This document shows, piece by piece, positions 41,718 to 49,951 of a stretch of 64,000 bases of DNA; within the stretch, counting starts at the first letter, position 1, and each line of letters begins with the position of its first letter. The notes under the pieces were generated by a model. That model was not told the origin of the DNA. It worked only from the letters and a program-made list of their open reading frames with translations, and made no database searches. Origin of the DNA: Bordetella genomosp. 12 (GTDB taxonomy: Bacteria; Pseudomonadota; Gammaproteobacteria; Burkholderiales; Burkholderiaceae_B). Both the position numbers and the translations under genes were made by a program. The stretch is from the NCBI RefSeq assembly GCF_002261355.1, contig NZ_NEVU01000002.1, forward strand, positions 1,302,001-1,366,000. The letters run 5' to 3'.

Positions 41718-41897
41718 ATGCCCGCGAAATCGAAAGCTCAGCAAATGGCCGCAGGCGCCGCCCTGGCGGCCAAACGGCACGAGGCACCCGTGAGCGCGCT
41801 CAAAGGCGCATCGCGCCAGATGTACGACACCATGACGCAAAAACAGCTCGAGGAATTCGCCCACACCAAGCAGCGGGGCAAACCCCGGCATACTTGA
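41718..41897 (+). CDS. DUF3008-family small protein
   Basis: A 59-residue, very basic, soluble protein. MPAKSKAQQMAAGAALAAKRHE is the diagnostic start of the DUF3008 family, and the end (MTQKQLEEFAHTKQRGKPRHT) fits as well. Function unknown; the lysine-rich N terminus suggests nucleic-acid contact or a stress-associated abundant protein. It is preceded by aggag 8 bases before the ATG. It is upstream of the Xre-cupin gene, whose putative -35 element overlaps its stop codon. Confidence 0.82.
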   Translation: MPAKSKAQQMAAGAALAAKRHEAPVSALKGASRQMYDTMTQKQLEEFAHTKQRGKPRHT

Positions 41898-41935
41898 CGA
41901 AATTCCATATTTGGGAAAAACTCTCAAATATGGAA
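41894..41935 (+). promoter_or_regulatory. Promoter and inverted-repeat operator of the Xre-cupin gene
   Basis: TTGACG at 41894-41899 is a good -35, although the -10 (AAAACT at 41917-41922, spacing 17) is weak. TTCCATATTTG (41903-41913) and CAAATATGGAA (41925-41935) are a perfect 11-bp inverted repeat with an 11-base spacer. The right arm contains the ATG start codon (41930-41932). The repeat could be an operator for the protein itself, or the base of an RNA hairpin hiding the start codon. Confidence 0.7.
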
Positions 41936-42481
41936 AATTCTACGGAAGATCTCGATCACCAACTGGCGCAGCGCCTGAAGGCGCTGCGCACGGAACGGGG
42001 CTGGTCGCTCGATGAACTCGCCCGCCGCAGCCAGGTCAGCCGCGCCACCCTGTCGCGGCTCGAAAACGCCGAGGTCAGCCCTACCACCAGTGTGCTGGGC
42101 CGCCTGTGCGCGACGTTCGAACTCACCTTGTCGCGCCTGCTGCGCATGGCCGAGGAAGCGTTTCCCGCCCACGTTCCCCTGCCCCAGCAAGCCATCTGGC
42201 GCGACACGGGTTTTGTGCGCCGCTCGGTCTCGCCGCCGGCGCGCAATCTGGCCGGCGAAGTGCTGGCCTGCGAGCTGGCGCCCGGCACTTGCATCGACTA
42301 CGACGCGCCACCGCGCCCCGGGCTCGAGCATCACCTGGTGTTGATGCAAGGCGACCTCGAGATGACGGTCGACGGGCGTCAACACCTCCTGGCGCCGGGC
42401 GATTGCCTGCGCTATCAATTGCACGGCGCCAGCCGCTTTCGCACCCATACGGGCGCGCATTACTTTCTCTTTCTCCTCTGA
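41930..42481 (+). CDS. Xre-family regulator with C-terminal cupin domain
   Basis: A 183-residue regulator with an N-terminal Xre helix-turn-helix (about residues 10-65; LKALRTERGWSLDELARRSQVSRATLSRLENAEVSPTTSVLGRLC) and a C-terminal cupin (about 105-180; GLEHHLVLMQGDLEMTVDGRQHLLAPGDCLRYQL). The cupin probably senses a small ligand and adjusts DNA binding, as in other HTH-cupin proteins. The acetyltransferase gene 12 bases downstream may be in the same operon. Translation has no strong ribosome site; the ATG lies inside a palindrome. Confidence 0.9.
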   Translation: MENSTEDLDHQLAQRLKALRTERGWSLDELARRSQVSRATLSRLENAEVSPTTSVLGRLCATFELTLSRLLRMAEEAFPAHVPLPQQAIWRDTGFVRRSVSPPARNLAGEVLACELAPGTCIDYDAPPRPGLEHHLVLMQGDLEMTVDGRQHLLAPGDCLRYQLHGASRFRTHTGAHYFLFLL

Positions 42482-42493
42482 GCTCCCCCAACC

Positions 42494-43030
42494 ATGACCA
42501 CCCCCCAGACCTGGCGTATCCAAGCCCTGAGCGCCTCCGATGTCGATACCCATTTGCCGGCATTGGCCGACGTCCTGCAGGCCTGCGTGGCCAACGGCGC
42601 CAGCGTCAATTTTCTACTGCCTTACTCGCTGCCCGATGCCATGGCGTTCTGGCGCGACAAGGTCCGCCCCGGCGTGGACAGCGGCGGCCTGTATGTGCTG
42701 GCGGCGTGGCGCGGCGATGCGCTCGAGGGCACGGTGCAACTGGATCTGGACACCCCGCCCAACCAGCCTCATCGCGCCGAGGTACGTAAACTGCTGGTGC
42801 ATCCGCGCGCGCGCCGCCTGGGCTTGGCCCGCGCGCTGATGCAGGAGGTCATGGCCGAGGCGGCGCGGCGCGAACGCCGTCTGCTGACGCTGGACACCGT
42901 CAGCGACAGCCCGGCTGAAGCCCTGTACCGCGGCCTGGGTTTCGATGTCGCCGGCCGCATTCCGGCTTACGCCATCGATCCGCACGGCCTGCGCGCCGAA
43001 TCCACGACGCTGATGTACCGCCAGGCCTGA
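42494..43030 (+). CDS. GNAT-family N-acetyltransferase
   Basis: A 178-residue acetyltransferase with an N-terminal extension. The acetyl-CoA site is in RAEVRKLLVHPRARRLGLARALMQEVMAEAARRE, where the R-x-x-G-L-A loop is intact, and LTLDTVSDSPAEALYRGLGFDVAGRIPAYA forms the C-terminal block. It is coupled to the Xre-cupin regulator, 12 bases upstream, which may control it. The substrate is unknown. It converges on the LysR gene, with 6 bases between the stops. Confidence 0.88.
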   Translation: MTTPQTWRIQALSASDVDTHLPALADVLQACVANGASVNFLLPYSLPDAMAFWRDKVRPGVDSGGLYVLAAWRGDALEGTVQLDLDTPPNQPHRAEVRKLLVHPRARRLGLARALMQEVMAEAARRERRLLTLDTVSDSPAEALYRGLGFDVAGRIPAYAIDPHGLRAESTTLMYRQA

Positions 43031-43036
43031 CGACGG

Positions 43037-43924
43037 TTAACGCACGGCCTCGGCCAGATAATCGACAAACGATGCGATACGCGCCGAGATCGCCGTGTTG
43101 CGGTAGTACACCGCATTGATGGGCTGACGCTCATCCAGGGTGTGCCGGGCCAGAATCTGTTTGAGCCGGCCTTGCGCCCTGTCTTCCACCGACATGAAGT
43201 CCGACAGACAAACAATGCCCAGGCCTTGCAAGGCAAGATGGCGCAGCGTCTCGCCATTGGAGGCCCAGATCGTGGGGGTGATATAGCGCCGTTCGCCCTG
43301 CTCGTCGCGCAGCGGCCAGTAGTTCAGCGACTCCGGCTGGTTAAAGCCCAGCAGGCTGTGCCCGCTGGCCAGTTCGGCCGGATGGCGCGGCGTGCCGTGG
43401 CGGGCCAGGTATGCGGGGCTGGCCAGGATGCGCAGCCGGCCGCTGCCGATGGCGCGGCTGTGCAGCGTGGAGTCTTTGAGCCGGCCAATACGGATGGCCA
43501 CGTCAGTGCGATGCTCCAGCAGGTCGATATAGCCTTCGCTACTGTTGAGCTCCAGCTCGACTTGCGGATAGCGCTCGCGATAACCCGGAATCAGCGGCAC
43601 GATGACGTGCAGCATGAACGGCGTGGCCGCATCGACGCGCAACCGCCCCGAGGGCTGACCACGACGCACCGCCATGGCCTCTTCGGCGCCTTCGACCGAC
43701 TCGACAATGGCACGCGCCTGCACCAGAAAGGCCCGGCCCTCTTCCGTCAGCTCGATACGGCGCGTCGTGCGATGCAGCAGCGTGGTTTGCAGCTTTTCTT
43801 CCAGGCGCCCCAGCGCACGGCTGGCGGCCGACACCGTCTGGCCCAGTTGTTGGCCCGCCGCCGTAAGGGAACCGCCATCGACGACGGCCAGAAACGCCTG
43901 AATCTCTTCCAGCGTGATTTTCAT
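43037..43924 (-). CDS. LysR-family regulator
   Basis: A 295-residue LysR-type protein: the winged helix at residues 1-60 (ITLEEIQAFLAVVDGGSLTAAGQQLGQTVSAASRALGRLEEKL), then a periplasmic-binding-protein-like effector domain (about 90-290; GRLRVDAATPFMLHVIVPLI, SEGYIDLLEHRTDVAIRIGRL). It is divergent from the MFS exporter gene, with 102 bases between start codons. That gap contains AT-rich elements, so it probably controls both genes. The start at 43924 is chosen over an upstream extension of 28 residues lacking family similarity. Confidence 0.92.
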   Translation of the reverse strand: MKITLEEIQAFLAVVDGGSLTAAGQQLGQTVSAASRALGRLEEKLQTTLLHRTTRRIELTEEGRAFLVQARAIVESVEGAEEAMAVRRGQPSGRLRVDAATPFMLHVIVPLIPGYRERYPQVELELNSSEGYIDLLEHRTDVAIRIGRLKDSTLHSRAIGSGRLRILASPAYLARHGTPRHPAELASGHSLLGFNQPESLNYWPLRDEQGERRYITPTIWASNGETLRHLALQGLGIVCLSDFMSVEDRAQGRLKQILARHTLDERQPINAVYYRNTAISARIASFVDYLAEAVR

Positions 43925-44026
43925 TGTTGATTTTTTATCAAAAGTCTTTCGCTTATAACCGTCTTTTTCCGCAAAAGTAAAGCAGGCACACTGCCGCCAT
44001 CGTTTCATTCTCGCGGAAAAATCTTC

Positions 44027-45229
44027 ATGAACTCCTCACAGCCGCCGGCGCAATCCGGCACCCAGGCGGCCTTGCCGCTACTGGCGCTGGCCGTCGGCGC
44101 CTTCGGCATCGGCACCACGGAATTCGGCCCCATGGGCCTGTTGCCCGTCATTGCCGATGGCGTAGGCGTATCGATTCCACGCGCCGGCATGCTGGTCAGC
44201 GCCTACGCCATCGGCGTGATGGTCGGCGCGCCCATCATGACGCTGGCCCTGGCCCGCTGGCCGCGCCGCCAGGCGCTGATCGCCTTGATGGCCATCTTCA
44301 CCTTGGGCAATCTGCTGTCGGCGCTGGCCCCCGATTATCTGACCCTGCTATTGGCGCGCCTGGTCACCAGCCTGAATCATGGGGCGTTCTTCGGCCTGGG
44401 CTCGCTCGTGGCGGCCAGCCTCGTGCCGCGTCACCGCCAGGCCAGTGCGGTGGCCGCGATGTTCATGGGCCTGACGATTGCCAACATCGGCGGCGTGCCG
44501 GCGGCGACCTGGCTGGGGCAAACGCTGGGTTGGCGCTTGTCCTTCGCGGCCACCGCCGGTCTGGGTCTAGTCGCCATGCTGGGTCTGCGCCTTGCCCTGC
44601 CGGCGGGCCAGCGCGGCAGCCGGCTGAACATCAGCGCCGAGATCGCCGTCCTGACCCGGCCCGCCGTGCTGGCGGCTCTGGCCACCACGGTGCTGGGCGC
44701 GGGCGCGATGTTCACGCTTTACACCTATATCGCGCCCACTCTGGCCACCCTGACCGGCGCCTCGCCCGCCTTCATTACCGGGATGCTGGTGCTGATCGGC
44801 GTCGGGTTCTCGGTGGGCAATATCGCGGGCGGACGGCTGGCTGACCGCTCGCTCGATGGCAGCCTCGTGGTGTTTCTGACCTTGCTGATCGTGGTCATGC
44901 TGGCGTTCCCGTGGCTGGCGCAAACCCGCACCGGCGCGGCCCTGGCCTTGCTGGTCTGGGGGATTGCCACGTTTGCGGTAGTGCCTCCGCTGCAGATGCG
45001 CGTCATGCGGGCCGCGGCCGAAGCGCCCGGGCTCGCCTCTTCGGTCAATGTCGGGGCCTTCAACCTGGGCAATGCGTTGGGCGCGGCCGCCGGCGGCGCG
45101 GCCATTTCAGCCGGCCTGGGGTACGCCGCCGTCCCGATCGTCGGCGCGTTGATCGCCGCGGCCGGCCTGCTGCTGGTGCTCTCGCATATGCGGCGCACGC
45201 GCCGCGCGCTGCTCACTCAGGTTTGCTGA
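44027..45229 (+). CDS. MFS transporter, DHA1 (AraJ/YdhP-like)
   Basis: A 400-residue protein with twelve helices. The start VGAFGIGTTEFGPMGLLPVIADGVGVSIPRAGMLVSAYAIGVMVGAPIM is the signature of AraJ/YdhP-type DHA1 exporters. The loop between helices 2 and 3 carries LARWPRRQALI, close to the general MFS motif A. Such proteins export arabinose-like sugars, drugs or small peptides. Divergent from the LysR gene and likely controlled by it. It overlaps the convergent RhtX-like gene by 17 bases at the 3-prime ends. A relative lies at 52996-54207. Confidence 0.9.
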   Translation: MNSSQPPAQSGTQAALPLLALAVGAFGIGTTEFGPMGLLPVIADGVGVSIPRAGMLVSAYAIGVMVGAPIMTLALARWPRRQALIALMAIFTLGNLLSALAPDYLTLLLARLVTSLNHGAFFGLGSLVAASLVPRHRQASAVAAMFMGLTIANIGGVPAATWLGQTLGWRLSFAATAGLGLVAMLGLRLALPAGQRGSRLNISAEIAVLTRPAVLAALATTVLGAGAMFTLYTYIAPTLATLTGASPAFITGMLVLIGVGFSVGNIAGGRLADRSLDGSLVVFLTLLIVVMLAFPWLAQTRTGAALALLVWGIATFAVVPPLQMRVMRAAAEAPGLASSVNVGAFNLGNALGAAAGGAAISAGLGYAAVPIVGALIAAAGLLLVLSHMRRTRRALLTQVC

Positions 45230-46448
45230 CACGGGGCCGGCCCAGGCGGGCCGCATCGTCGCCGGGTGCGCCGAAGGCCGGCACGATGAGCAAAAGCACG
45301 AGCAGGGCAGCGCCTAGCCCCACGCCAAAGCCGCCCGCGTAGCCCAGATGAGCGGCCAGCCCTGTCATGCCGGCCGATGCCAGCACTTCTCCCAGATCCC
45401 GCGCGCTTTGCACCGCCGTCATGTCCGTACCGGCCTGCTCACCCTGGCGCGCAAAGCGCATCGCCAGCGTCATCAATGCCACTGAAGCGGCACCGGCACC
45501 GAATGACGCCAACGCCTGGGCGCCGAACGCCTCGACAGGCTGGGGCTGCCCGCCTGCCAGGGCTATCCAGCTCAAGGCCGCCAAGGCGCTGGCCGCCACG
45601 CCCAGGGCCAATGCCTTGCGCGGACCCAGCCGACCCGCCAGCCAAGCCCCACCGCCACAACCCAACAACAAGGTCACGCCGCCGCCCGCCATTCCGAGCC
45701 GCCCAATCGCCTCGGGTGCCCACCCGGCGTCGACCAGCATGAGCTTGGCCAAGCCATAGGGCGCGGCTGCGGCCATGGCCGACAGTGCAGCCGCCAGCAC
45801 CAGCGGCCTGGCGCCCGGTCGCCTCAGAAAGCGCCGCAGCGCAGCGGATTCACGCCGGGCCAACGCCACCGGGGGCTCACGCCAAGTCGCCGTGAGCCAC
45901 AGCCCGCAGGCCACCACCGCCGACAGGCACAGTACCGCGCCACGCTCGCCGGCATAGGCACCGAGCGCCAGGCATCCCGGCCCGCCGAGGAAAAATCCCA
46001 CCATGGTGCCGCCAACCTGGATGGCGTTAGCGCGCGGCAGATCCTCACCCCGGCAATGCTCCGCTGTCAGGCCATCGGTGGCGATATCCTGTGTTGCACT
46101 GGCTAACGACGCCACGGCCATCAACAGCAGCCCCAGACCAACATCGCCCAAGCCCAGGCCCGCGAGGGCCAACAAGCAGACCAGCGCCAGCGACTGCATC
46201 GGCAGTATCCAGCTGCGTCGCCTGCCCCAGGCCCGGAACCAGCGGTTATCGACCTGCGAAGCCCAGAGAAACTTCAACACCCAGGGCAACCCCACCAAAG
46301 GCAACCAGGCCAGCACTTGCAGAGAGAGCCCGTCACGGCGCAGCAAGATCGGCAAAGCCTCCATCGCCAGGCCCAGGGGAATCCCTTGAGACAGATATAA
46401 AGCACCTATCATGACGAACAAACGTGAACGGGGCGACATAACAGCCAT
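45213..46448 (-). CDS. RhtX/FptX-like siderophore permease (MFS)
   Basis: A 411-residue MFS protein with the N terminus MIGALYLSQGIPLGLAMEALPILLRRDGLSLQVLAWLPLVGLPWVLKFLWA, characteristic of the RhtX/FptX family. FptX moves ferric pyochelin and RhtX moves rhizobactin 1021 across the inner membrane without an ABC transporter. It starts at 46448, overlapping the cupin stop by one base (TGATG), and is the last gene of the receptor-cupin-permease operon. The siderophore it carries should be the one bound by the receptor encoded two genes upstream. Confidence 0.88.
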   Translation of the reverse strand: MAVMSPRSRLFVMIGALYLSQGIPLGLAMEALPILLRRDGLSLQVLAWLPLVGLPWVLKFLWASQVDNRWFRAWGRRRSWILPMQSLALVCLLALAGLGLGDVGLGLLLMAVASLASATQDIATDGLTAEHCRGEDLPRANAIQVGGTMVGFFLGGPGCLALGAYAGERGAVLCLSAVVACGLWLTATWREPPVALARRESAALRRFLRRPGARPLVLAAALSAMAAAAPYGLAKLMLVDAGWAPEAIGRLGMAGGGVTLLLGCGGGAWLAGRLGPRKALALGVAASALAALSWIALAGGQPQPVEAFGAQALASFGAGAASVALMTLAMRFARQGEQAGTDMTAVQSARDLGEVLASAGMTGLAAHLGYAGGFGVGLGAALLVLLLIVPAFGAPGDDAARLGRPRVSKPE

Positions 46449-46858
46449 CAGAACTCCTGCTTGCGATACTCGCCGCCTTGGGCGGGAGTCATAAAAAAAA
46501 TCCGGCTAGGGATGATTGGCTCTAACCTGTGCCACAGCCCACGGGGCATGAGTGCAGTTTTACCGGCGGGCAGATCCACTTGCCCGCCGCCCTGCGCCTC
46601 GTCACGCCAATGCACAATGACGTGCCCGGCCAAGACACACAGCAGCTCATCGCCTTCGGTATGGCGCTCCCATATGTCGCCGTGCACGCTGGCCGAATCG
46701 CGCGCCTCCTTCAGGCCGGCAAGCCAACCGACGCTCTGCGGCCGGCGGCGCGCGCAGCCCAGTGAGGCCACGCGGCCGTCGTGCGCGAAGAAAAAAAACT
46801 GGTCGAGACTGTCAAGAACCTGCGGAACCGGCAGCAAGGGCGGCGTGGCAGAAGACAT
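46448..46858 (-). CDS. Small cupin-domain protein in siderophore operon
   Basis: A 136-residue single-domain cupin. The barrel motifs are HTEGDELLCVLAGHVIVHWRDE (conserved histidine and glutamate) and KTALMPRGLWHRLEP (second histidine). One metal-binding pocket is thus possible. It lies between the TonB-dependent receptor (gap 4 bases) and the RhtX-like permease (1-base overlap), so it must be co-expressed with iron uptake. Cupins of this type could release iron from, or modify, the imported siderophore, or serve as a sensor. The family is not one I can name precisely. Confidence 0.75.
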   Translation of the reverse strand: MSSATPPLLPVPQVLDSLDQFFFFAHDGRVASLGCARRRPQSVGWLAGLKEARDSASVHGDIWERHTEGDELLCVLAGHVIVHWRDEAQGGGQVDLPAGKTALMPRGLWHRLEPIIPSRIFFMTPAQGGEYRKQEF

Positions 46859-46862
46859 GGCC

Positions 46863-48950
46863 TCAGTACTCGGCGCGCAGCGTCAGCATGGCGTTGCGCG
46901 GCTCGCCATAGCGGTTGTTCCAGCTCGTGCTCGACAGGCTTTGGTAATAGCGCCGGTCAAATAGATTGTTCAGATTGAGCGACGCGGTCAGATGCTTGTT
47001 CAGCCGCCAGCCCAGCCGCGCGTCGACCAGGGTGTAGCCGCCCTGCGCCAAGGTGGTGCCGCCCGACACCGTGGAAAAACCTGACTGCATGCGCAGGCCT
47101 GCCCCCAGCGACACGCGCCCCTCCCAGACTGTCGGCGTGTACTGGGTCCAAAGACGGAAGATGTGTTTGGGCGTAAAGCGTGCGAAGGGCTGGCCATCTG
47201 ACACCGCATCCTCAAGGTACTTGCTCGTGTTGTAGGTATAGCCAGCGCTGAGCGTCCAGTTGGCACGGATGCGCCCGGTGGCTTCCAGCTCCACCCCACG
47301 GCTGCGTACTTTGCCGCCAGAAATGTAATAGCAGGCATTGCCGACGCAGGGCCATTGCGGATCCTGCTGCGCACGGTTTTTCTGATCAATCTGAAACAAC
47401 GCCAACGACAGGCTCACGCCATCCAGATCGCCTTTAATACCCGCCTCGTAATTACTCCCGCGGATCGGGTTCAAGGGCTGGCCTTCGCGTGTGAGTTCGC
47501 TTTGCGGCTGGAAGACGTCGGTGTAGCTGGCGTACAAGGACCACCGGCGGTCGAGTTCAAAAACCAGGCCGCCATAGGGTGTGAACTCCGGATCGATGCG
47601 CTGCTGGGTGGTGGGGGCCGCCTGGTTCCACCAACTCATGCGCCCGCCGAGCACCAGCGTGAGCGGATCCGCCACCGAAAACCGGCTCATGGCATAGATG
47701 CCCTGTTGCTTGATACGGGTCTGACCGGGCGAGCGATAGGGTCCGGTAGCGGGCTCGGGTACGCTATGCGGGTCCCAGTCGAATACATCGACCGGCACAT
47801 TCAGGGCAGGCGTGAACGACGCCGTGTATTGCTCGGTCGTCACGCGCTGCACGTTGCCGCCCACTACGAGCTCATGCTTGCGGCCAAACAGCTCCAGCGG
47901 TCCGGACAGATACGCATCCACACTGGTCTGGCTGTTGTCGAACTTGTATGCCCCGCCCATCAGGCGCGAGCCCAGCCCGCTCTGGCGATTGATCGCACCG
48001 TACGCGCCAGCGTATTTCAGATTGCTGTCCGCCTTCAGATAGTTCAGGCTGACTTTGCCCCGCCATCCGGCGCCGAACTGATGCTCCAGATCCGCGAACC
48101 AGCGTGTGGTGTCCCAATTGAAACGATCCCAATCCACGTCCAGATACGTCGACCTGGACAGACCGATGTCGCCACCATCGCTATAGCGCGGCACACCGGC
48201 CATGTTGGTCGTCGAACGGATGTGCTGGTACTGTACGCCGGCCGTCAACACGGTGGCTGCGCCAAGATCCACTTCCCCCACGCCATAAAACAGCGTTGAC
48301 TGCTGGTCGGCCACATCATAGAAATAACCCCGGTCTTCGTGCGCCGCAACGAAGCGTCCACGCACATTGCCGCCTTCGTTCAAGGGTCCGCCGATATCCG
48401 CCTCGGCACGATAACGGTCCCAGGTGCCGGCTTGCACGCTGCCGTTGAACGCGAACTCGCGCTGCGGGCGCTTGCGCACCAGATTGACCGTGGCCGCCGG
48501 GTTACCCGAGCCATGCATCAAGCCATTGGCGCCGCGCAAAATCTCCACCCGCTCATAGACCGCCATGTCCTGCGGCGAAGCCGCGGTGTTGGCCATGAGC
48601 ACCGGCACGCCGTCCTGCTCGAACGAATCGACCTTGAAACCGCGCGCATAGTAGGCGGTCGTGAGCAGTTGATAGGGCTGCACCGTGATACCGGTCGCGT
48701 GTTGCATGACCTCATCCAGCGTTTGCAGGTTCTGCTCGCGCATCTGTTCCTGGCCGATCACCGATACCGATTGAGGGATTTCACGCAGTGTCAGCGGCAG
48801 TTTTCCCAAGGTCACGGCTTCTGTGCTCTCGGCGCTGACGCTGACCGCAGACATTAGCGGGGCTTCCTGGGCTGCAGCGGGCAGGACCGACGTGATCGCC
48901 AACCATGCGCCCACCTGCCGCGCCCGAGGCATTGTCTTGTTGTTCAACAC
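46863..48950 (-). CDS. TonB-dependent siderophore receptor
   Basis: A 695-residue outer-membrane receptor with a signal peptide (ends near PAAAQ, residue 28), a plug domain (about 50-165; REIPQSVSVIGQEQMREQNLQTLDEVMQHATGI, YERVEILRGANGLMHGSGNPAATVNLVRKRP) and a 22-strand barrel ending in the aromatic tail LRAEY. There is no N-terminal signalling extension, so it is a plain transporter without sigma-factor surface signalling. The ligand is unknown, probably a ferric siderophore. A Fur-like box lies 21-35 bases upstream of the ATG. Confidence 0.93.
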   Translation of the reverse strand: MLNNKTMPRARQVGAWLAITSVLPAAAQEAPLMSAVSVSAESTEAVTLGKLPLTLREIPQSVSVIGQEQMREQNLQTLDEVMQHATGITVQPYQLLTTAYYARGFKVDSFEQDGVPVLMANTAASPQDMAVYERVEILRGANGLMHGSGNPAATVNLVRKRPQREFAFNGSVQAGTWDRYRAEADIGGPLNEGGNVRGRFVAAHEDRGYFYDVADQQSTLFYGVGEVDLGAATVLTAGVQYQHIRSTTNMAGVPRYSDGGDIGLSRSTYLDVDWDRFNWDTTRWFADLEHQFGAGWRGKVSLNYLKADSNLKYAGAYGAINRQSGLGSRLMGGAYKFDNSQTSVDAYLSGPLELFGRKHELVVGGNVQRVTTEQYTASFTPALNVPVDVFDWDPHSVPEPATGPYRSPGQTRIKQQGIYAMSRFSVADPLTLVLGGRMSWWNQAAPTTQQRIDPEFTPYGGLVFELDRRWSLYASYTDVFQPQSELTREGQPLNPIRGSNYEAGIKGDLDGVSLSLALFQIDQKNRAQQDPQWPCVGNACYYISGGKVRSRGVELEATGRIRANWTLSAGYTYNTSKYLEDAVSDGQPFARFTPKHIFRLWTQYTPTVWEGRVSLGAGLRMQSGFSTVSGGTTLAQGGYTLVDARLGWRLNKHLTASLNLNNLFDRRYYQSLSSTSWNNRYGEPRNAMLTLRAEY

Positions 48951-48971
48951 AGCTTTCCTCTTTCTATTAAA

Positions 48972-48986
48972 TGAGAATAGTTCTCA
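48972..48986 (-). promoter_or_regulatory. Fur-like box upstream of the receptor
   Basis: TGAGAATAGTTCTCA is a perfect palindrome (TGAGAA, TAG, TTCTCA) resembling the common Fur-box variant AATGAGAAT-ATTCTCATT. It lies in the 112-base gap between the AraC gene and the receptor gene, close to the receptor start, where Fur-Fe2+ repression of the receptor operon is expected. Confidence 0.8.
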
Positions 48987-49062
48987 CCGAATTCTAGAAA
49001 GACGGGCGCCAAGGCATTGGCGATCTCGGAAGTTTTGCTGGCGATTGCGGAAGAAATTGGAC

Positions 49063-49920
49063 TCAACGAGCCAGTGCGCTGGGCAATACCCCGTAGTGAC
49101 GACAAAAAACCTTGGAGAAATGCGAGTCGGTGTAGCCGCAGGCATAGGCCACCTGGCTAACCGTCATAGCTCCTTCGGCCAGCAAAGCATGCGCCTGACG
49201 CATGCGGGCTTGACGCACAAAGGCGTAGACGCTGTAGCCAAACTGGCGCCGAAAACCGGTGGTGAGCTTGTTGACATTGATGCCGACCATCGCAGCCAGT
49301 GCAGGCAGGCTGGGCGGCTGATGCAGATGGGCCAGCAACTGCTCGCGCGCCTGATGCAGCCGCTCGCGATCGGCTGGCGACAGGCCGCTGACCGCGGGTG
49401 CTGGCAGCAATGCTGCCAGGGAAAGCGCCGCCAACTCGCCCGCCTTGGCCGACACATAGAGGTCGCGCAGTGCGTGAGGTACCGGGCAATCCAGCATTTG
49501 ACGCGCCAATGCAAGCAGGGCCGGAGCGGCGGCCTGGTTGGTCTCTGCATAGCATTGCGCCCGCGCCCCCAAGCGATGTCCCAATTCGTCGGCGTCCAGA
49601 CCGCAGCCGGCGACCAGCCCCTCCAGCGGCAGACGTAAAGACACAAAGCGCAGCCGTGCCTGGCTGCCGAACTCATGGTCCATAAAGCCCTGCTCGCGGC
49701 ACAAGCTATGGTGCAGCACGGGGCCGCGCAGAGCCGTCAGAGGGCCGCCCGATACCTGATATCGCAGCTCGCCCTCGATCAACAGCACCAGCTTCCAGCC
49801 CGGTGACAGCGTTTCCTGCATGCGCTCGGCTCGCGCAAAGCTCAAGGAACCACCCGCGACCTGTAAAGCGGGCCTGGCGGCCGACATGGACCAATCCGGG
49901 GCTGTTGTACTCACGATCAT
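49063..49920 (-). CDS. PchR-like AraC-family regulator
   Basis: A 285-residue AraC regulator. The C-terminal double helix-turn-helix spans about residues 190-285 (LPALAAMVGINVNKLTTGFRRQFGYSVYAFVRQARMRQAHALLAEGAMTVSQVAYACGYTDSHFSKVFCRHYGV), with the LTTGFRRQFG feature shared by siderophore-sensing PchR/YbtA/AlcR-type proteins. The N-terminal domain should bind the ferric siderophore. It lies directly upstream of the receptor operon on the same strand, so it probably activates that operon when the ligand is present. Confidence 0.9.
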   Translation of the reverse strand: MIVSTTAPDWSMSAARPALQVAGGSLSFARAERMQETLSPGWKLVLLIEGELRYQVSGGPLTALRGPVLHHSLCREQGFMDHEFGSQARLRFVSLRLPLEGLVAGCGLDADELGHRLGARAQCYAETNQAAAPALLALARQMLDCPVPHALRDLYVSAKAGELAALSLAALLPAPAVSGLSPADRERLHQAREQLLAHLHQPPSLPALAAMVGINVNKLTTGFRRQFGYSVYAFVRQARMRQAHALLAEGAMTVSQVAYACGYTDSHFSKVFCRHYGVLPSALAR

Positions 49921-49932
49921 CCACGCTCAATT

Positions 49933-49951
49933 GAGAGTGACTATTATTCTT
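49933..49951 (-). promoter_or_regulatory. Candidate Fur box before the AraC gene
   Basis: On the minus strand, AAGAATAATAGTCACTCTC agrees with 13 of the 19 positions of the Fur consensus. It lies 13-31 bases upstream of the AraC start and partly within the last codons of the preceding MFS gene. Iron control of both regulator and receptor would fit. Confidence 0.5.
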
